Assembly: GCA_030817875.1 (NCBI GenBank)
Contig: JAUSZU010000001.1
Span: forward strand, 3,100,001 to 3,164,000
DNA from: Flavobacterium sp. W4I14
GTDB lineage: Bacteria; Bacteroidota; Bacteroidia; Sphingobacteriales; Sphingobacteriaceae
Direction: 5' to 3'
DNA length: 64,000 nt
Shown here: positions 52,805 through 61,804 of the stretch, one piece after another
How the letters are laid out: every line of letters starts with the position of its first letter
How positions within the stretch are numbered: the stretch's first letter is position 1
Position numbers and translations under genes: made by a program
Notes under the pieces: generated by a model
Told to the model about the DNA's origin: nothing
Database searches by the model: none
The model's input: the letters and a program-made list of their open reading frames with translations, nothing else

Positions 52805-54319
52805 CTATTTTAATTGCTTCTCATCAATATTTGACAGCGAAAGACTGCTTAACCTACTAACGCCACTGCTTTGAATCTTGATTTTTTCAATAGCACTATC
52901 AGGAAAGAAGATATCTGTCATCACAGTTAATCCGTTATCAGCAAAAAGTTCTATAGATGCTACATCCAGGATCAAGCTAATATTGATTTTCTTATCGGCC
53001 AGTAACCTGGGTGCACTATGTTTTTTGGCAAATCCTTTTTCAAATGATGTTTCACCAGATAGTGTCCGGTCAATAAAGTAACTGTTGTTCTTTTTGTCGT
53101 AGCCTATAATCAGCTTTTGACCGCTAACGTTCGATAATATAATATTAAGGTCGTTGGCATTTTCAAGGCTAAGATCAAGTTTGAACTTTCCGTCCAGCGG
53201 CTTGGCATATGCAGAAAGGTCAATCTCCTTATCAATAGTAACAGGTCCTTTCTTATAAACAGGCTTTAATGATGACGAAATTTCCTTTACAGGTAACGAA
53301 CCAAGATAATAATCTCCATCTACACTTGCGAGCGATAAATCTCTGGCGATTGTCATAGCACCGCGCCAGGCCTTGGTAGGCACCTGGTTGGCATACTGCC
53401 AGTTATTCATCCAGCCAAGAAATATCTTCCTGTCGCCGGTGTTAGACCAGGTAACCCCTGCATAATTATCGGTTCCATAATCTACCCATTTCTCTTTTGT
53501 AGAATTTGGCACGAATTTATTCCCGTCAAAGTTCCCTGTAAAATACTGCGTTGCAGAACCTCCGTTAGGGCCTCCGGGATTTATGCTTACTAAAAGCACC
53601 CATACCGTTTTACCATTGCTTTTGAGTGGGAATAGATCAGGGCATTCCCAAACCCCACCATGGGCGCCCAGGTTGGCTCCAAAATCACTTTCGCGTTTCC
53701 AGGCTTTAAGATCTGGGGAGGAATAGAAAGTAATCCTGTCCTTTGTAGCTAAGGTCATGATCCATTTTTTGCCTTGTTCATACCACATCACCTTTGGATC
53801 CCTGAAATCGCTGATCCCAGGGTTTGGGAGCACAGGATTACCCTTATATTTAGTCCACGTTTTGCCCTCATCATTACTATAAGCAATACTCTGGTATTGG
53901 TGCAGGCCAGTCTTAACCTCTTCGATTTTTTGGTTATGGTGCGTAAATATTGCAACCATAGCGTTTTTACCAAATCCTGCGGTATTGTCTTTATCGATTA
54001 CGATACTTCCCGAAAAAATAGTGCCCAGGCTATCAGGATAAAGTGCTATCGGCTTTTCCTCCCAGTGAAGGAAATCTTGGGTTGTAGCATGTCCCCAGTG
54101 CATGGGCCCCCAGGTTGTACCTCCGGGATGATACTGAAAGAAAAGATGGTAAACACCATTAGAATACACCATTCCGTTAGGATCATTCATCCAATGTGCC
54201 TTTGGTGAGAAATGGAAAGCTGGCCTGTATTTTTCGCCTCCTGTAGATTGGGCTTTAGAACCGACAGAAAATAGGCAAAAAAGCAAAAAGAATATCGATC
54301 TTATAAATTTGTTTTTCAT
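52805..54319 (-). CDS. GH32-family beta-fructosidase (levanase/invertase/inulinase type)
   Basis: 504 residues; signal MKNKFIRSIFFLLFCLFSVG ending KAQ. GH32 motifs: HFSPKAHWMNDPNGMVYSNG (nucleophile Asp in NDPN), GTTWGPMHWGHATTQDFLHW, GISDFRDPKVMWYEQ (RDP transition-state stabiliser) and GGVWECPDLFPL (acid/base Glu in EC). A C-terminal beta-sandwich with IELFADNGLTVMTDIFFP completes it. It cleaves beta-fructosyl bonds by retention. It is the last gene of the operon behind SusD, separated by a small hairpin (54349-54368). A short secreted enzyme rather than a lipoprotein suggests periplasmic processing of oligofructans or sucrose. Confidence 0.96.
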   Translation of the reverse strand: MKNKFIRSIFFLLFCLFSVGSKAQSTGGEKYRPAFHFSPKAHWMNDPNGMVYSNGVYHLFFQYHPGGTTWGPMHWGHATTQDFLHWEEKPIALYPDSLGTIFSGSIVIDKDNTAGFGKNAMVAIFTHHNQKIEEVKTGLHQYQSIAYSNDEGKTWTKYKGNPVLPNPGISDFRDPKVMWYEQGKKWIMTLATKDRITFYSSPDLKAWKRESDFGANLGAHGGVWECPDLFPLKSNGKTVWVLLVSINPGGPNGGSATQYFTGNFDGNKFVPNSTKEKWVDYGTDNYAGVTWSNTGDRKIFLGWMNNWQYANQVPTKAWRGAMTIARDLSLASVDGDYYLGSLPVKEISSSLKPVYKKGPVTIDKEIDLSAYAKPLDGKFKLDLSLENANDLNIILSNVSGQKLIIGYDKKNNSYFIDRTLSGETSFEKGFAKKHSAPRLLADKKINISLILDVASIELFADNGLTVMTDIFFPDSAIEKIKIQSSGVSRLSSLSLSNIDEKQLK

Positions 54320-54348
54320 GTTATATTTTTTTAAAATTTAAACAAATA

Positions 54349-54368
54349 TCCAGGGAAGGCTCCCTGGA
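54349..54368 (-). terminator. Intra-operon hairpin between SusD and GH32
   Basis: TCCAGGGA (54349-54356) and TCCCTGGA (54361-54368) form a perfect 8-bp stem with the loop AGGC. On the minus strand it is followed by TATTTGTTTAAATTTT. It may act as a partial terminator or a 3' stabiliser of the SusCD mRNA, giving less GH32 than SusCD. Confidence 0.6.
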
Positions 54369-54379
54369 CATTAGAAATA

Positions 54380-56098
54380 TTACCATCCGTTGTTTTGTTT
54401 ATACACCCCGCTACTAAAGTTAATCTGATTTAATGGAATTGGGAAATATTCATCCCTCCCTGCCGTAAACCTGGCATCTGAGAGATGGGCAACCCTTGAT
54501 TTTTCGACCGTAAAATAAGCGTTCATAGTCTGCGCAGCAACCCCCCACCTCACCAAATCAAAAAAGTGATAACCTTCTGTAGCGAATTCAAGTCTTCTTT
54601 CAAATCTTAAGGCCTGTCTTGCAAAATCCTGGGTCCAGGTACAATTTACCCCAGGTTGATAGAGTTGAACATTATAGTTTGAAGTTGGGTTTCCGGCAGC
54701 ATTTTTCAATAGGTTACGACTTAGGTTTGCACGGTTTCTAACCTGATTGATCAGCGGAACAGCTTCCAATGGCCGCCCCAGCTCTATCAGCGCTTCTGCT
54801 TTCCAAAGCAACACATCTGAGTAGCGGATGATCTCCCAGTTTTTCGAACTTCCGATAAATGGTGGTACTTTCTGAAAAGAAGCGTCATCGGGAAGTACTG
54901 CTTCTTTCATACTGGCAAACGCATCATAAATAGCTGGTGCTCTTGACCACGAGCGCTGGAATACAAATGCTGGCTTATATTTAAAAGGTGCACCTGGTTT
55001 GGCCACGGTATGATCAAGTCGTGGATCGAATGAACTGCTCTGAAAGTCGAGAGAAGCTGCCGCATCTGTATTGTTGTAGGTGGAAAAAAGAGGCAATCCG
55101 TCGGTTCCTGTTTTAAAAGCATTGATCAGGTCATGGCTGGGCACATTAAAACCGCAGCATCCATACTCCTGATTCATCGGATAGTTAAGCGCATGCCCAT
55201 AATCCAGCCTCCCCTTTGGCGTACCATCATCTTTTGAATACTGGATGGCAAAAACAGATTCCGGGCCGTTATCAGAAGCAGCTAAAAAGTTGCTGGCATA
55301 ATCAGTGCTCAAGCTGAATTTGCCCGATGCGATGATCTCGTCACATAATGTGTTTATTTCATTTAATTTAGCAGCATCAATACCGCTTACCGCGTTATTT
55401 TCGCTTTGGGTATAGGCCTGGTACAACAGCACTTTGGCCAGATATGCTTTTGCCACATTTTTGTTTACCCTGCCCTTATCGTTCTGATCTATCGGCAGCG
55501 CTGTAACGGCCGCTCTAAAATCATCTGCAATCTTCGTCCAAAGCGCATCGTTACTCAAGGCCTTGTTGGAAATGGACGGATAGTCGGCCTTTGCCATATT
55601 CTCATCGATAAAGGGAACATATTTGAAAAGAATCTTTAGCAGAAAATAAAAATGCCCTCTCAAAAAGCGAAGTTCTCCCTGGCGTTGAACCTTGTTTGGA
55701 TATTCAGTGGCAGACATGGCATCAACTCTTCTCAACGCATCATTAGCTCGACCGACACCAACATACAGCCTGGACCATAATTGATCGATAAGCCCATTAT
55801 CAGGCCTGTTAAGGGAAAATGTTTCAAACAAATGGAACTCTGACAGGTCGCCGGGGCCATCCCCTCCTTTATACGTGTCTCCTCCACGAACACTTCCATA
55901 CGGCCACATACTGGAATATGGCGAAGTATAGTGATCATTTCCAAGTGCAGAATAAGCTGCAATAACCATTTTATCAATATTCTCGGGAGTATTCAGATCA
56001 TCGCCGGAAACTACGCCCTGTGCTGGCTCATCAAGGGCTTTTTCGCATGAGAAGAATAGGGTAGCGAAGAATGCCAGTGTATATATTAATTTTTTCAT
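54380..56098 (-). CDS. SusD/RagB-family lipoprotein of the fructan locus
   Basis: 572 residues; MKKLIYTLAFFATLFFSCEK is the lipoprotein signal. SusD motifs include ENIDKMVIAAYSALGNDHYT, VGVGRANDALRRVDAM, GELRFLRGHFYFLLKILFKY, IRYSDVLLWKAEALIELGRP, FATEGYHFFDLVRWGVAAQT and a final SGVYKQNNGW. It is slightly longer than the other three, typical for this subgroup. Gene order with SusC, GH32, fructokinase and MFS permease indicates binding of fructan, levan or sucrose-derived oligosaccharides. It lies 18 bases after the SusC stop. Confidence 0.95.
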   Translation of the reverse strand: MKKLIYTLAFFATLFFSCEKALDEPAQGVVSGDDLNTPENIDKMVIAAYSALGNDHYTSPYSSMWPYGSVRGGDTYKGGDGPGDLSEFHLFETFSLNRPDNGLIDQLWSRLYVGVGRANDALRRVDAMSATEYPNKVQRQGELRFLRGHFYFLLKILFKYVPFIDENMAKADYPSISNKALSNDALWTKIADDFRAAVTALPIDQNDKGRVNKNVAKAYLAKVLLYQAYTQSENNAVSGIDAAKLNEINTLCDEIIASGKFSLSTDYASNFLAASDNGPESVFAIQYSKDDGTPKGRLDYGHALNYPMNQEYGCCGFNVPSHDLINAFKTGTDGLPLFSTYNNTDAAASLDFQSSSFDPRLDHTVAKPGAPFKYKPAFVFQRSWSRAPAIYDAFASMKEAVLPDDASFQKVPPFIGSSKNWEIIRYSDVLLWKAEALIELGRPLEAVPLINQVRNRANLSRNLLKNAAGNPTSNYNVQLYQPGVNCTWTQDFARQALRFERRLEFATEGYHFFDLVRWGVAAQTMNAYFTVEKSRVAHLSDARFTAGRDEYFPIPLNQINFSSGVYKQNNGW

Positions 56099-56116
56099 CT
56101 TTTGATATATCTAATT

Positions 56117-59100
56117 TTACAATGTAATATTTACCCCAAGGGTACCAACAACCGGCACAGGAAATCCATAATTGGGAATCTCAGGATCAGTACCCGTAAA
56201 AGATTTGCTCTTTATGGTAAACAGGTTACTGCCCTGAACGAATATCCTGAAGTTCTGTATTTTCATATTCAGTGCCTTTTTAAGATTATAACCAACCTGC
56301 AGGTTGCGCAGCTTGAGATAAGATCCGTTTTCAATAAAGTAAGTAGAGAATCTTCCTTCATTATTGCGGTCTACAAGAGTGAGCGCTGGAATGGTAGAAG
56401 CTGGATTTGAAGGGCTCCACGCATCAAGCGTCCTGCTGCCCCAGTTCGTACCTGTCCAAAGCGAAGAAAAATCGGTATAGGTTTTAAAATCATTCACCAC
56501 GTCCACATTGATGGCCTGCAGGAAAAAACTCATATCGAAGTTTTTATAACTAAGGGAAACATTCAGTCCATAAGTGAACTTAGGACTATTGTCCCCTATA
56601 AAGTCGCGGTCCAGATCGTTAATCACTCCATCATTGTTTAAATCTTTATATTTAATCCTGCCTAATCCTTTTCCAGGCTGGCTGGCATAAGCATCCACTT
56701 CTGCCTGCGAAGTAAAGAGGCCATCGGCAACATATCCAAAGTAGGAGTTTATGGGCCTTCCGAGTACGTTTTTATCCGTACCATTGCCGGGATAGGAAGC
56801 AAGTACATCTTTAGGCAGATAAGTCACCTTGTTCCTGTAGAGCGAAAAGTTACCCGTCAGACTGAAGCTAAAATCATCACCAATCTTATCTTCATAGGTA
56901 AGAATCGCATCAAGCCCTTTGTTCTGGAGGGAAGCCCCATTACTGTACCTGTTTCCTCCATCTCCAAGTACAGCCAGGTAAGCAGGACTGATTAGAATAT
57001 CTGAGGTTTTCTTAATAAAATAATCAACAGAACCGGTAAGCTTATTGTTCCATAAACCAAAGTCTAAACCAAAATTCGACTCTCTTAGCGATTCCCATTT
57101 CAGGTTGTCGTTGCCCTGTTGGATAAAGGCAAAGCCAGAAGGCAGCTGACCTGTGCCTCCACCTGTGATATCATATGCGGTACCCTTATCAAAGTCCCAT
57201 GTCGGGTCTGTCCCGTAAATAGCAGAGTATAGCGAGCTGGTAGCATTGTTGGGGATTTCCTGGTTACCAGACCGGCCCCAGCCGTACCGAAGCTTCAGAT
57301 CAGAAAACAGCCCCAGATCCTTTATAAACTTTTCTTCGCTCATCCTCCAACCAAGTGAGAAAGCAGGGAAAGTACCGTATCGGTTATCTTTACCAAAACG
57401 CGAAGAGCCGTCTCTCCTTAAGGTTACAGAAGCAATATAACGATCGTTGTAGCTGTAATTGACCTTACCGAAGTAAGACAGCAGTTTGTTTCCTGCCCCA
57501 CTTCCCCCGTTGAGGGTATTTGTGCTACCTACGTTAAGGTAGGCATAATCAATATTTTCCAGCGCAAGCCCTTGTCTGCTTGCAGAAAACTCCTGACTGA
57601 TGTTCTTTATGTATTCCTGACCGGCAAGTATTTCCAGGTTATGTTTTTCCCTGGTGATCTTATAGTTAAGGGTATTCTGCCAGATGATATTACCCTGATA
57701 GGTCTGTGAATTGCTCACCTGGTTTGCAGGATCTGCCAAAAAGCCCGAAACATATGATTTCTTTAACAGGCGCTGATAGCTCCCATTATAGTCTACACCG
57801 AAATTTGTCCTGAAGTTCAGCCCGGGAACGATCTGGTAATCCGCGTACGCATTTCCGAAAAACCTGTAGAAATTGTAGGTGTTTTGCTTATTGTCCTCTA
57901 TTAACCTAACCGGGTTTTGCCTATCGGTCATTCCTGCTGCAGGGCCTCCCCATCCTCCGCTTGTGGTATATACCGGCACAATAGGTTGCTGTACGAGCGA
58001 GGCAAAAAGGATATCGCTTGTCGGGATCTGGGCATTCTTAATGTAGCTTGCTGAAAAATTCTCCCCAATCTTTAATTTGCCGTCGAGATAATTATAATCA
58101 GAATTGAATCTTGCCGTATATTTCCGGCTTCTTGACTCCTTTACGATACCCTTATTATCATAATAACCAACCGAAAAAAGACTGTTTCCCCGTTCACCGC
58201 CATTGGAAAGAGCTGCATCATACGATTGGATAATCGAATTTTGTGCAATCTCATCAAACCAGTAGGTATCTGCAGGCTTCATGGTCTTCGCCGCATCGAT
58301 GTATTCCGGAAAGATCACACGGTTGAGTACCGGGTTGTTAATATTATTGTTCCAGTCATACTGATAAATCTGGTTATTATTAGGGTTGGCTTTATCGTTT
58401 ACCGCCGCCTGCCAGTAGGCACGGCCTCTTTCCTCGGCATTAAGCGTTTTAAGTTTGGTGGCGTAATTCTGAATGGATGTAGAGGCATTGAAGTCAATCT
58501 TTGAATAGCCTTTTTTGGCTTTTTTTGTAGTGATGATGATTACCCCATTCGCTGCACGTGAACCATAAATAGTAGCCGATGATGCATCTTTAAGCACCTG
58601 AATGGATTCAATGTCGTTCTGGTTTAACTGTTCCAAGCCGTTTTTGGTTGGAACTCCATCGATAACATAAAGCGGGTCGTTATTGCCCAGGGTTCCAATG
58701 CCGCGGATTCTTACTGTTGCCTGACCGGTTGGAGAACCGTCGGTGGTAATCAGTACCCCTGGTACCCTTCCCTGAAGAGACTTTACAGCATTACCAGAAG
58801 GGATATCCCTGATCTTTGAAACATCAACTACATTGACCGCTCCGGTGATGTCTTTCTTGCGTTCCTTTTGGTAACCCGTAACTACGACCTCGTTGAGCTT
58901 ATTGATAGCGATGTCGAGTTTGACCTTAAGATTGGCCGATTCTGCGGTAATCGGAATGGTTAATGGTTCAGCTCCAATATAAATGAACCTAAGCGACTGA
59001 CCGGCAGAAGCTTCAATTTTAAAACTGCCATTAGCATCTGTGGTTACCGTTTTTTGGGTACCTACGATCACTATGGTTACAGCCTCCAGAGGGATGGACT

Positions 59101-59197
59101 CATTGTCGGTGACAACGCCACTGATTACCCTGGTCTGGCCAAATGCCAGGCCCATTACCATACAGGCAAAAAGCCAGGTAAGGAAAATTTTTCTCAT
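56117..59197 (-). CDS. SusC/RagA TonB-dependent receptor of the fructan locus
   Basis: 1,026 residues; signal MRKIFLTWLFACMVMGLAFG. A carboxypeptidase-like domain (VISGVVTDNESIPLEAVTIV) is followed by the plug (IPSGNAVKSLQGRVPGVLIT, DPLYVIDGVPTKNGLEQLNQ, DIESIQVLKDASSATIYGSR) and barrel, with a terminal VPVVGTLGVNITL. No STN domain is present, in line with control by the hybrid sensor rather than a sigma factor. It transports oligofructosides across the outer membrane with TonB energy. The operon continues to SusD and GH32. Confidence 0.96.
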   Translation of the reverse strand: MRKIFLTWLFACMVMGLAFGQTRVISGVVTDNESIPLEAVTIVIVGTQKTVTTDANGSFKIEASAGQSLRFIYIGAEPLTIPITAESANLKVKLDIAINKLNEVVVTGYQKERKKDITGAVNVVDVSKIRDIPSGNAVKSLQGRVPGVLITTDGSPTGQATVRIRGIGTLGNNDPLYVIDGVPTKNGLEQLNQNDIESIQVLKDASSATIYGSRAANGVIIITTKKAKKGYSKIDFNASTSIQNYATKLKTLNAEERGRAYWQAAVNDKANPNNNQIYQYDWNNNINNPVLNRVIFPEYIDAAKTMKPADTYWFDEIAQNSIIQSYDAALSNGGERGNSLFSVGYYDNKGIVKESRSRKYTARFNSDYNYLDGKLKIGENFSASYIKNAQIPTSDILFASLVQQPIVPVYTTSGGWGGPAAGMTDRQNPVRLIEDNKQNTYNFYRFFGNAYADYQIVPGLNFRTNFGVDYNGSYQRLLKKSYVSGFLADPANQVSNSQTYQGNIIWQNTLNYKITREKHNLEILAGQEYIKNISQEFSASRQGLALENIDYAYLNVGSTNTLNGGSGAGNKLLSYFGKVNYSYNDRYIASVTLRRDGSSRFGKDNRYGTFPAFSLGWRMSEEKFIKDLGLFSDLKLRYGWGRSGNQEIPNNATSSLYSAIYGTDPTWDFDKGTAYDITGGGTGQLPSGFAFIQQGNDNLKWESLRESNFGLDFGLWNNKLTGSVDYFIKKTSDILISPAYLAVLGDGGNRYSNGASLQNKGLDAILTYEDKIGDDFSFSLTGNFSLYRNKVTYLPKDVLASYPGNGTDKNVLGRPINSYFGYVADGLFTSQAEVDAYASQPGKGLGRIKYKDLNNDGVINDLDRDFIGDNSPKFTYGLNVSLSYKNFDMSFFLQAINVDVVNDFKTYTDFSSLWTGTNWGSRTLDAWSPSNPASTIPALTLVDRNNEGRFSTYFIENGSYLKLRNLQVGYNLKKALNMKIQNFRIFVQGSNLFTIKSKSFTGTDPEIPNYGFPVPVVGTLGVNITL

Positions 59198-59234
59198 AAA
59201 AATTCAGATTTGGTTAGTATTTATTAATGTTCAG

Positions 59235-60125
59235 TTAAAATATTTCGTCAATAAACTTTTTGTATTCTTCAATCTCATATTCCGGACAGCCCCCCTTTTT
59301 GGTGGCAATAAAAGCGCCCATTCCGATCGCATTTTTTATAATGGTTTTTGGTGCCAGCCCCAATTGATGATTGGCAATGAAGGCTGCCAGAAATGAATCT
59401 CCACTCCCAATGGTATCGTTAACCTTTACTTCAGATCCCCAGGCATGGTAGGATTGATCCATTCTATAATAGGAAGCCCCAAATTCGCCTTTGGTTACGA
59501 TTACCTCCGGAACACTGAAGCGTTCTTGTATAAAACGGACCTGCTCTCTCTCATTTATGAACCTTCCCCCGAAAAGGATCTGCGCCATATGTAGCTCCGA
59601 CTCATTAAATTTTATGATATCCGCCCGTTCCATCAGATTTGCCAAAAGGCTCTTATCAAAGAAAGGAGGGCGGAGATTGATGTCAAATACCTTTATCGCA
59701 TCGCTTTCCAGAAATTTGAACAGCGTTTCCCTGGAAAGCGTATTTCTGGAAGCCAGGCTTCCGTATACAAAATATGTGGATGATTTCAGTGCGCTATCGA
59801 TCATGGACTGGTGATCGATAAAATCCCATGCCACGGGAAACACGATTTCATAGGAAACCTCATTTCTGCTGCCCACACGGGCAATCACTTCACTGGTAGG
59901 GTGGATCGTATCGCGTTGAAGGAGGCTTTTGTTAATTTGCCAGCCATCAAGCAAACGTTCCAGTTTCACTCCGTTTTCATCATCTCCGATTTTACTGATG
60001 ATACTACTGGACAGTCCAAGCTTATTGAGGTGATAGGCAACATTTAGCGGTGCACCACCTGGCATGCGCCCATCAGGCAGCACATCCCATAATATTTCGC
60101 CAAAGCATATAGCAGGTGTGATCAT
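59235..60125 (-). CDS. PfkB-family carbohydrate kinase, probable fructokinase
   Basis: 296 residues, cytoplasmic. Substrate-binding N-terminus: CFGEILWDVLPDGRMPGGAP, LNVAYHLNKLG and SKIGDDENGVKLERLL. ATP and catalytic motif: VNDTIGSGDSFLAAFIANHQ, with the Asp base in GSGDSF, and VIVTKGEFGASYYR. Length and motifs fit bacterial fructokinases that make fructose-6-phosphate. It is encoded between the MFS permease (21 bases downstream of it) and SusC (37 bases upstream of it), matching the pathway order. Ribokinase or another sugar kinase is possible from motifs alone; the locus favours fructose. Confidence 0.92.
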   Translation of the reverse strand: MITPAICFGEILWDVLPDGRMPGGAPLNVAYHLNKLGLSSSIISKIGDDENGVKLERLLDGWQINKSLLQRDTIHPTSEVIARVGSRNEVSYEIVFPVAWDFIDHQSMIDSALKSSTYFVYGSLASRNTLSRETLFKFLESDAIKVFDINLRPPFFDKSLLANLMERADIIKFNESELHMAQILFGGRFINEREQVRFIQERFSVPEVIVTKGEFGASYYRMDQSYHAWGSEVKVNDTIGSGDSFLAAFIANHQLGLAPKTIIKNAIGMGAFIATKKGGCPEYEIEEYKKFIDEIF

Positions 60126-60146
60126 ATTCTTGTCTTTCTTTTTTAT

Positions 60147-61478
60147 TTAGTGCATTACAATTCCGGTCTCTATCTGCTCCAGAGATTTCCCCTTTGTCTC
60201 AGGCATCATCTTCCAAACGAATACCAGCTGCAATACCATCATGGCACAGAAAAAGAAAAATATGTTTGCACCTCCAAATGACTCTGCCAGATAGGGAAAG
60301 CAGAATGCAATTAGTGCTGCCATAACCCAATGGGTAGAACTGCCGAGTGTTTGCCCCTTTGCTCTGACCTGATTTGGAAAGATCTCGGAAATGAATACCC
60401 AGATTACTGCCCCCTGCGAAAAAGCAAAGAAAGCAATGAAGAGCATTACGTAAATCGGGATCTCAAACCCGCTTGATGAACCACCCAGAAATGCAACTGC
60501 AACAAGTCCAAGAGAAATAATCAGTCCGAAAGAACCAATCAGCATCAGTGTTTTTCTCCCAACTTTATCTATAATATTGATCGCAAGAAGCGTAAATATA
60601 AAATTGACCATTCCGATACCGACAGTTGATAAAAGGGAAGAATGCGCACCAAGCCCTGCCATTTCAAAAATTCTGGGTGCATAATAGATAATGGCATTTA
60701 TGCCAGATACCTGATTGAAGAAGGCAAACAGCACGGCCAGGATAACAGGCCTGTTGTATTTTCCTGAAAAAAGTCCATCAGAAGATTTATCCTGTTGCAT
60801 ATCCTGTCCGGATTTCTGTATAGCGGCGAGCTCATCATCGCAGTTTAACGGATTTATGATGCGCAGGATTTCCAATGCTTTATCATACGCACCACGCTTA
60901 AGTATAAGCCATCTTGGACTTTCGGGAATAAAGTAGATCAGCACAAGGAATATTATGGATGGAAATGCCTGAACACCAAGCATCCATCTCCAGGATGCCT
61001 CTCCTCCCTGGCTTAGCAAATAGTTTGAAAGATAGGATATCAATATTCCCAGTACCACATTGAACTGGAAAAGCCCTACAAGCCGACCCCTTCTATGTGC
61101 CGGAGATACCTCTGAAATATAAATGGGTGCAGTAACAGAAGATATCCCCACACCTAAACCACCCAAAAAGCGGAATGCTAGAAAGATATACCAATTATCT
61201 GCCAGTGCGGTACCAAGAGAGGAAAGTAAGTATGCCGCAGCTACGAAATAAAGTGTATTTTTTCTTCCGAAATAATCAGATGGCCGGGATCCTACCAGGG
61301 AGCCAATTACTGTACCGATAAGTGCAATAGATATGGTAAGTCCATGCGAAAATGCTGAAAGGTTCCAAAACTGTTGAATGGATTTTTCAGCACCTGATAT
61401 AACGGCTGTATCGAATCCAAACAGAAAGCCGCCTAGGGCTACGACCATGGACCAAGCCAGGACGGAATGTTTTTTCAT
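60147..61478 (-). CDS. MFS sugar-porter family permease, probable fructose or sucrose importer
   Basis: 443 residues with ~12 membrane spans, starting MKKHSVLAWSMVVALGGFLF. Sugar-porter signatures: GFDTAVISGAEKSIQQFW, DYFGRKNTLYFVAA (loop 2-3 G-R motif), RFLGGLGVGISSVTAPIYIS, EVSPAHRRGRLVGLFQ, FIPESPRWLILKRG, VGRKTLMLIGSFG and PETKGKSLEQIETG. These match the XylE/GLUT-like group that imports hexoses with protons. It is the first gene of the operon and divergent from the sensor kinase, so the control region lies at 61479-61804. Confidence 0.95.
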   Translation of the reverse strand: MKKHSVLAWSMVVALGGFLFGFDTAVISGAEKSIQQFWNLSAFSHGLTISIALIGTVIGSLVGSRPSDYFGRKNTLYFVAAAYLLSSLGTALADNWYIFLAFRFLGGLGVGISSVTAPIYISEVSPAHRRGRLVGLFQFNVVLGILISYLSNYLLSQGGEASWRWMLGVQAFPSIIFLVLIYFIPESPRWLILKRGAYDKALEILRIINPLNCDDELAAIQKSGQDMQQDKSSDGLFSGKYNRPVILAVLFAFFNQVSGINAIIYYAPRIFEMAGLGAHSSLLSTVGIGMVNFIFTLLAINIIDKVGRKTLMLIGSFGLIISLGLVAVAFLGGSSSGFEIPIYVMLFIAFFAFSQGAVIWVFISEIFPNQVRAKGQTLGSSTHWVMAALIAFCFPYLAESFGGANIFFFFCAMMVLQLVFVWKMMPETKGKSLEQIETGIVMH

Positions 61479-61804
61479 AAGGGTTTATTTATTGGTTAAG
61501 GATTGCAAGTTGGTCAAAAACAGGAAGGGAGGATAACAAATCTGTTCCAAAAAAATACAATCTTGACACACCATACAAAACGCTGATTATCAAATAATTA
61601 AAATTTATTATTTTTACCTGATGTGATGTGGTTACACTTTTGAAACATCAATATTAAGGTTTTGATGCATCTGTACCTTTCATCCTCCCACCCGCAGCCG
61701 AGCGCCAATTCCTTAAAGTTTCAAATTTGATTATCTTTAGCATTATTTCTTACAAACAGGATCCTAACCAGATACAACCGGTGCCAGACACTGCCCTTAT
61801 TAAA
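61479..61804. promoter_or_regulatory. Divergent control region between the MFS permease and the hybrid sensor
   Basis: About 325 bases, AT-rich, no ORF supported. It contains AAATAATTAAAATTTATTATTTTTA (shown here in short: an A/T block at 61594-61618) and CACTTTTGAAAC near 61634, but no -7/-33 pair could be set with confidence. The sensor's output domain probably binds here, as in related fructan loci; the operator was not identified. Confidence 0.4.
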
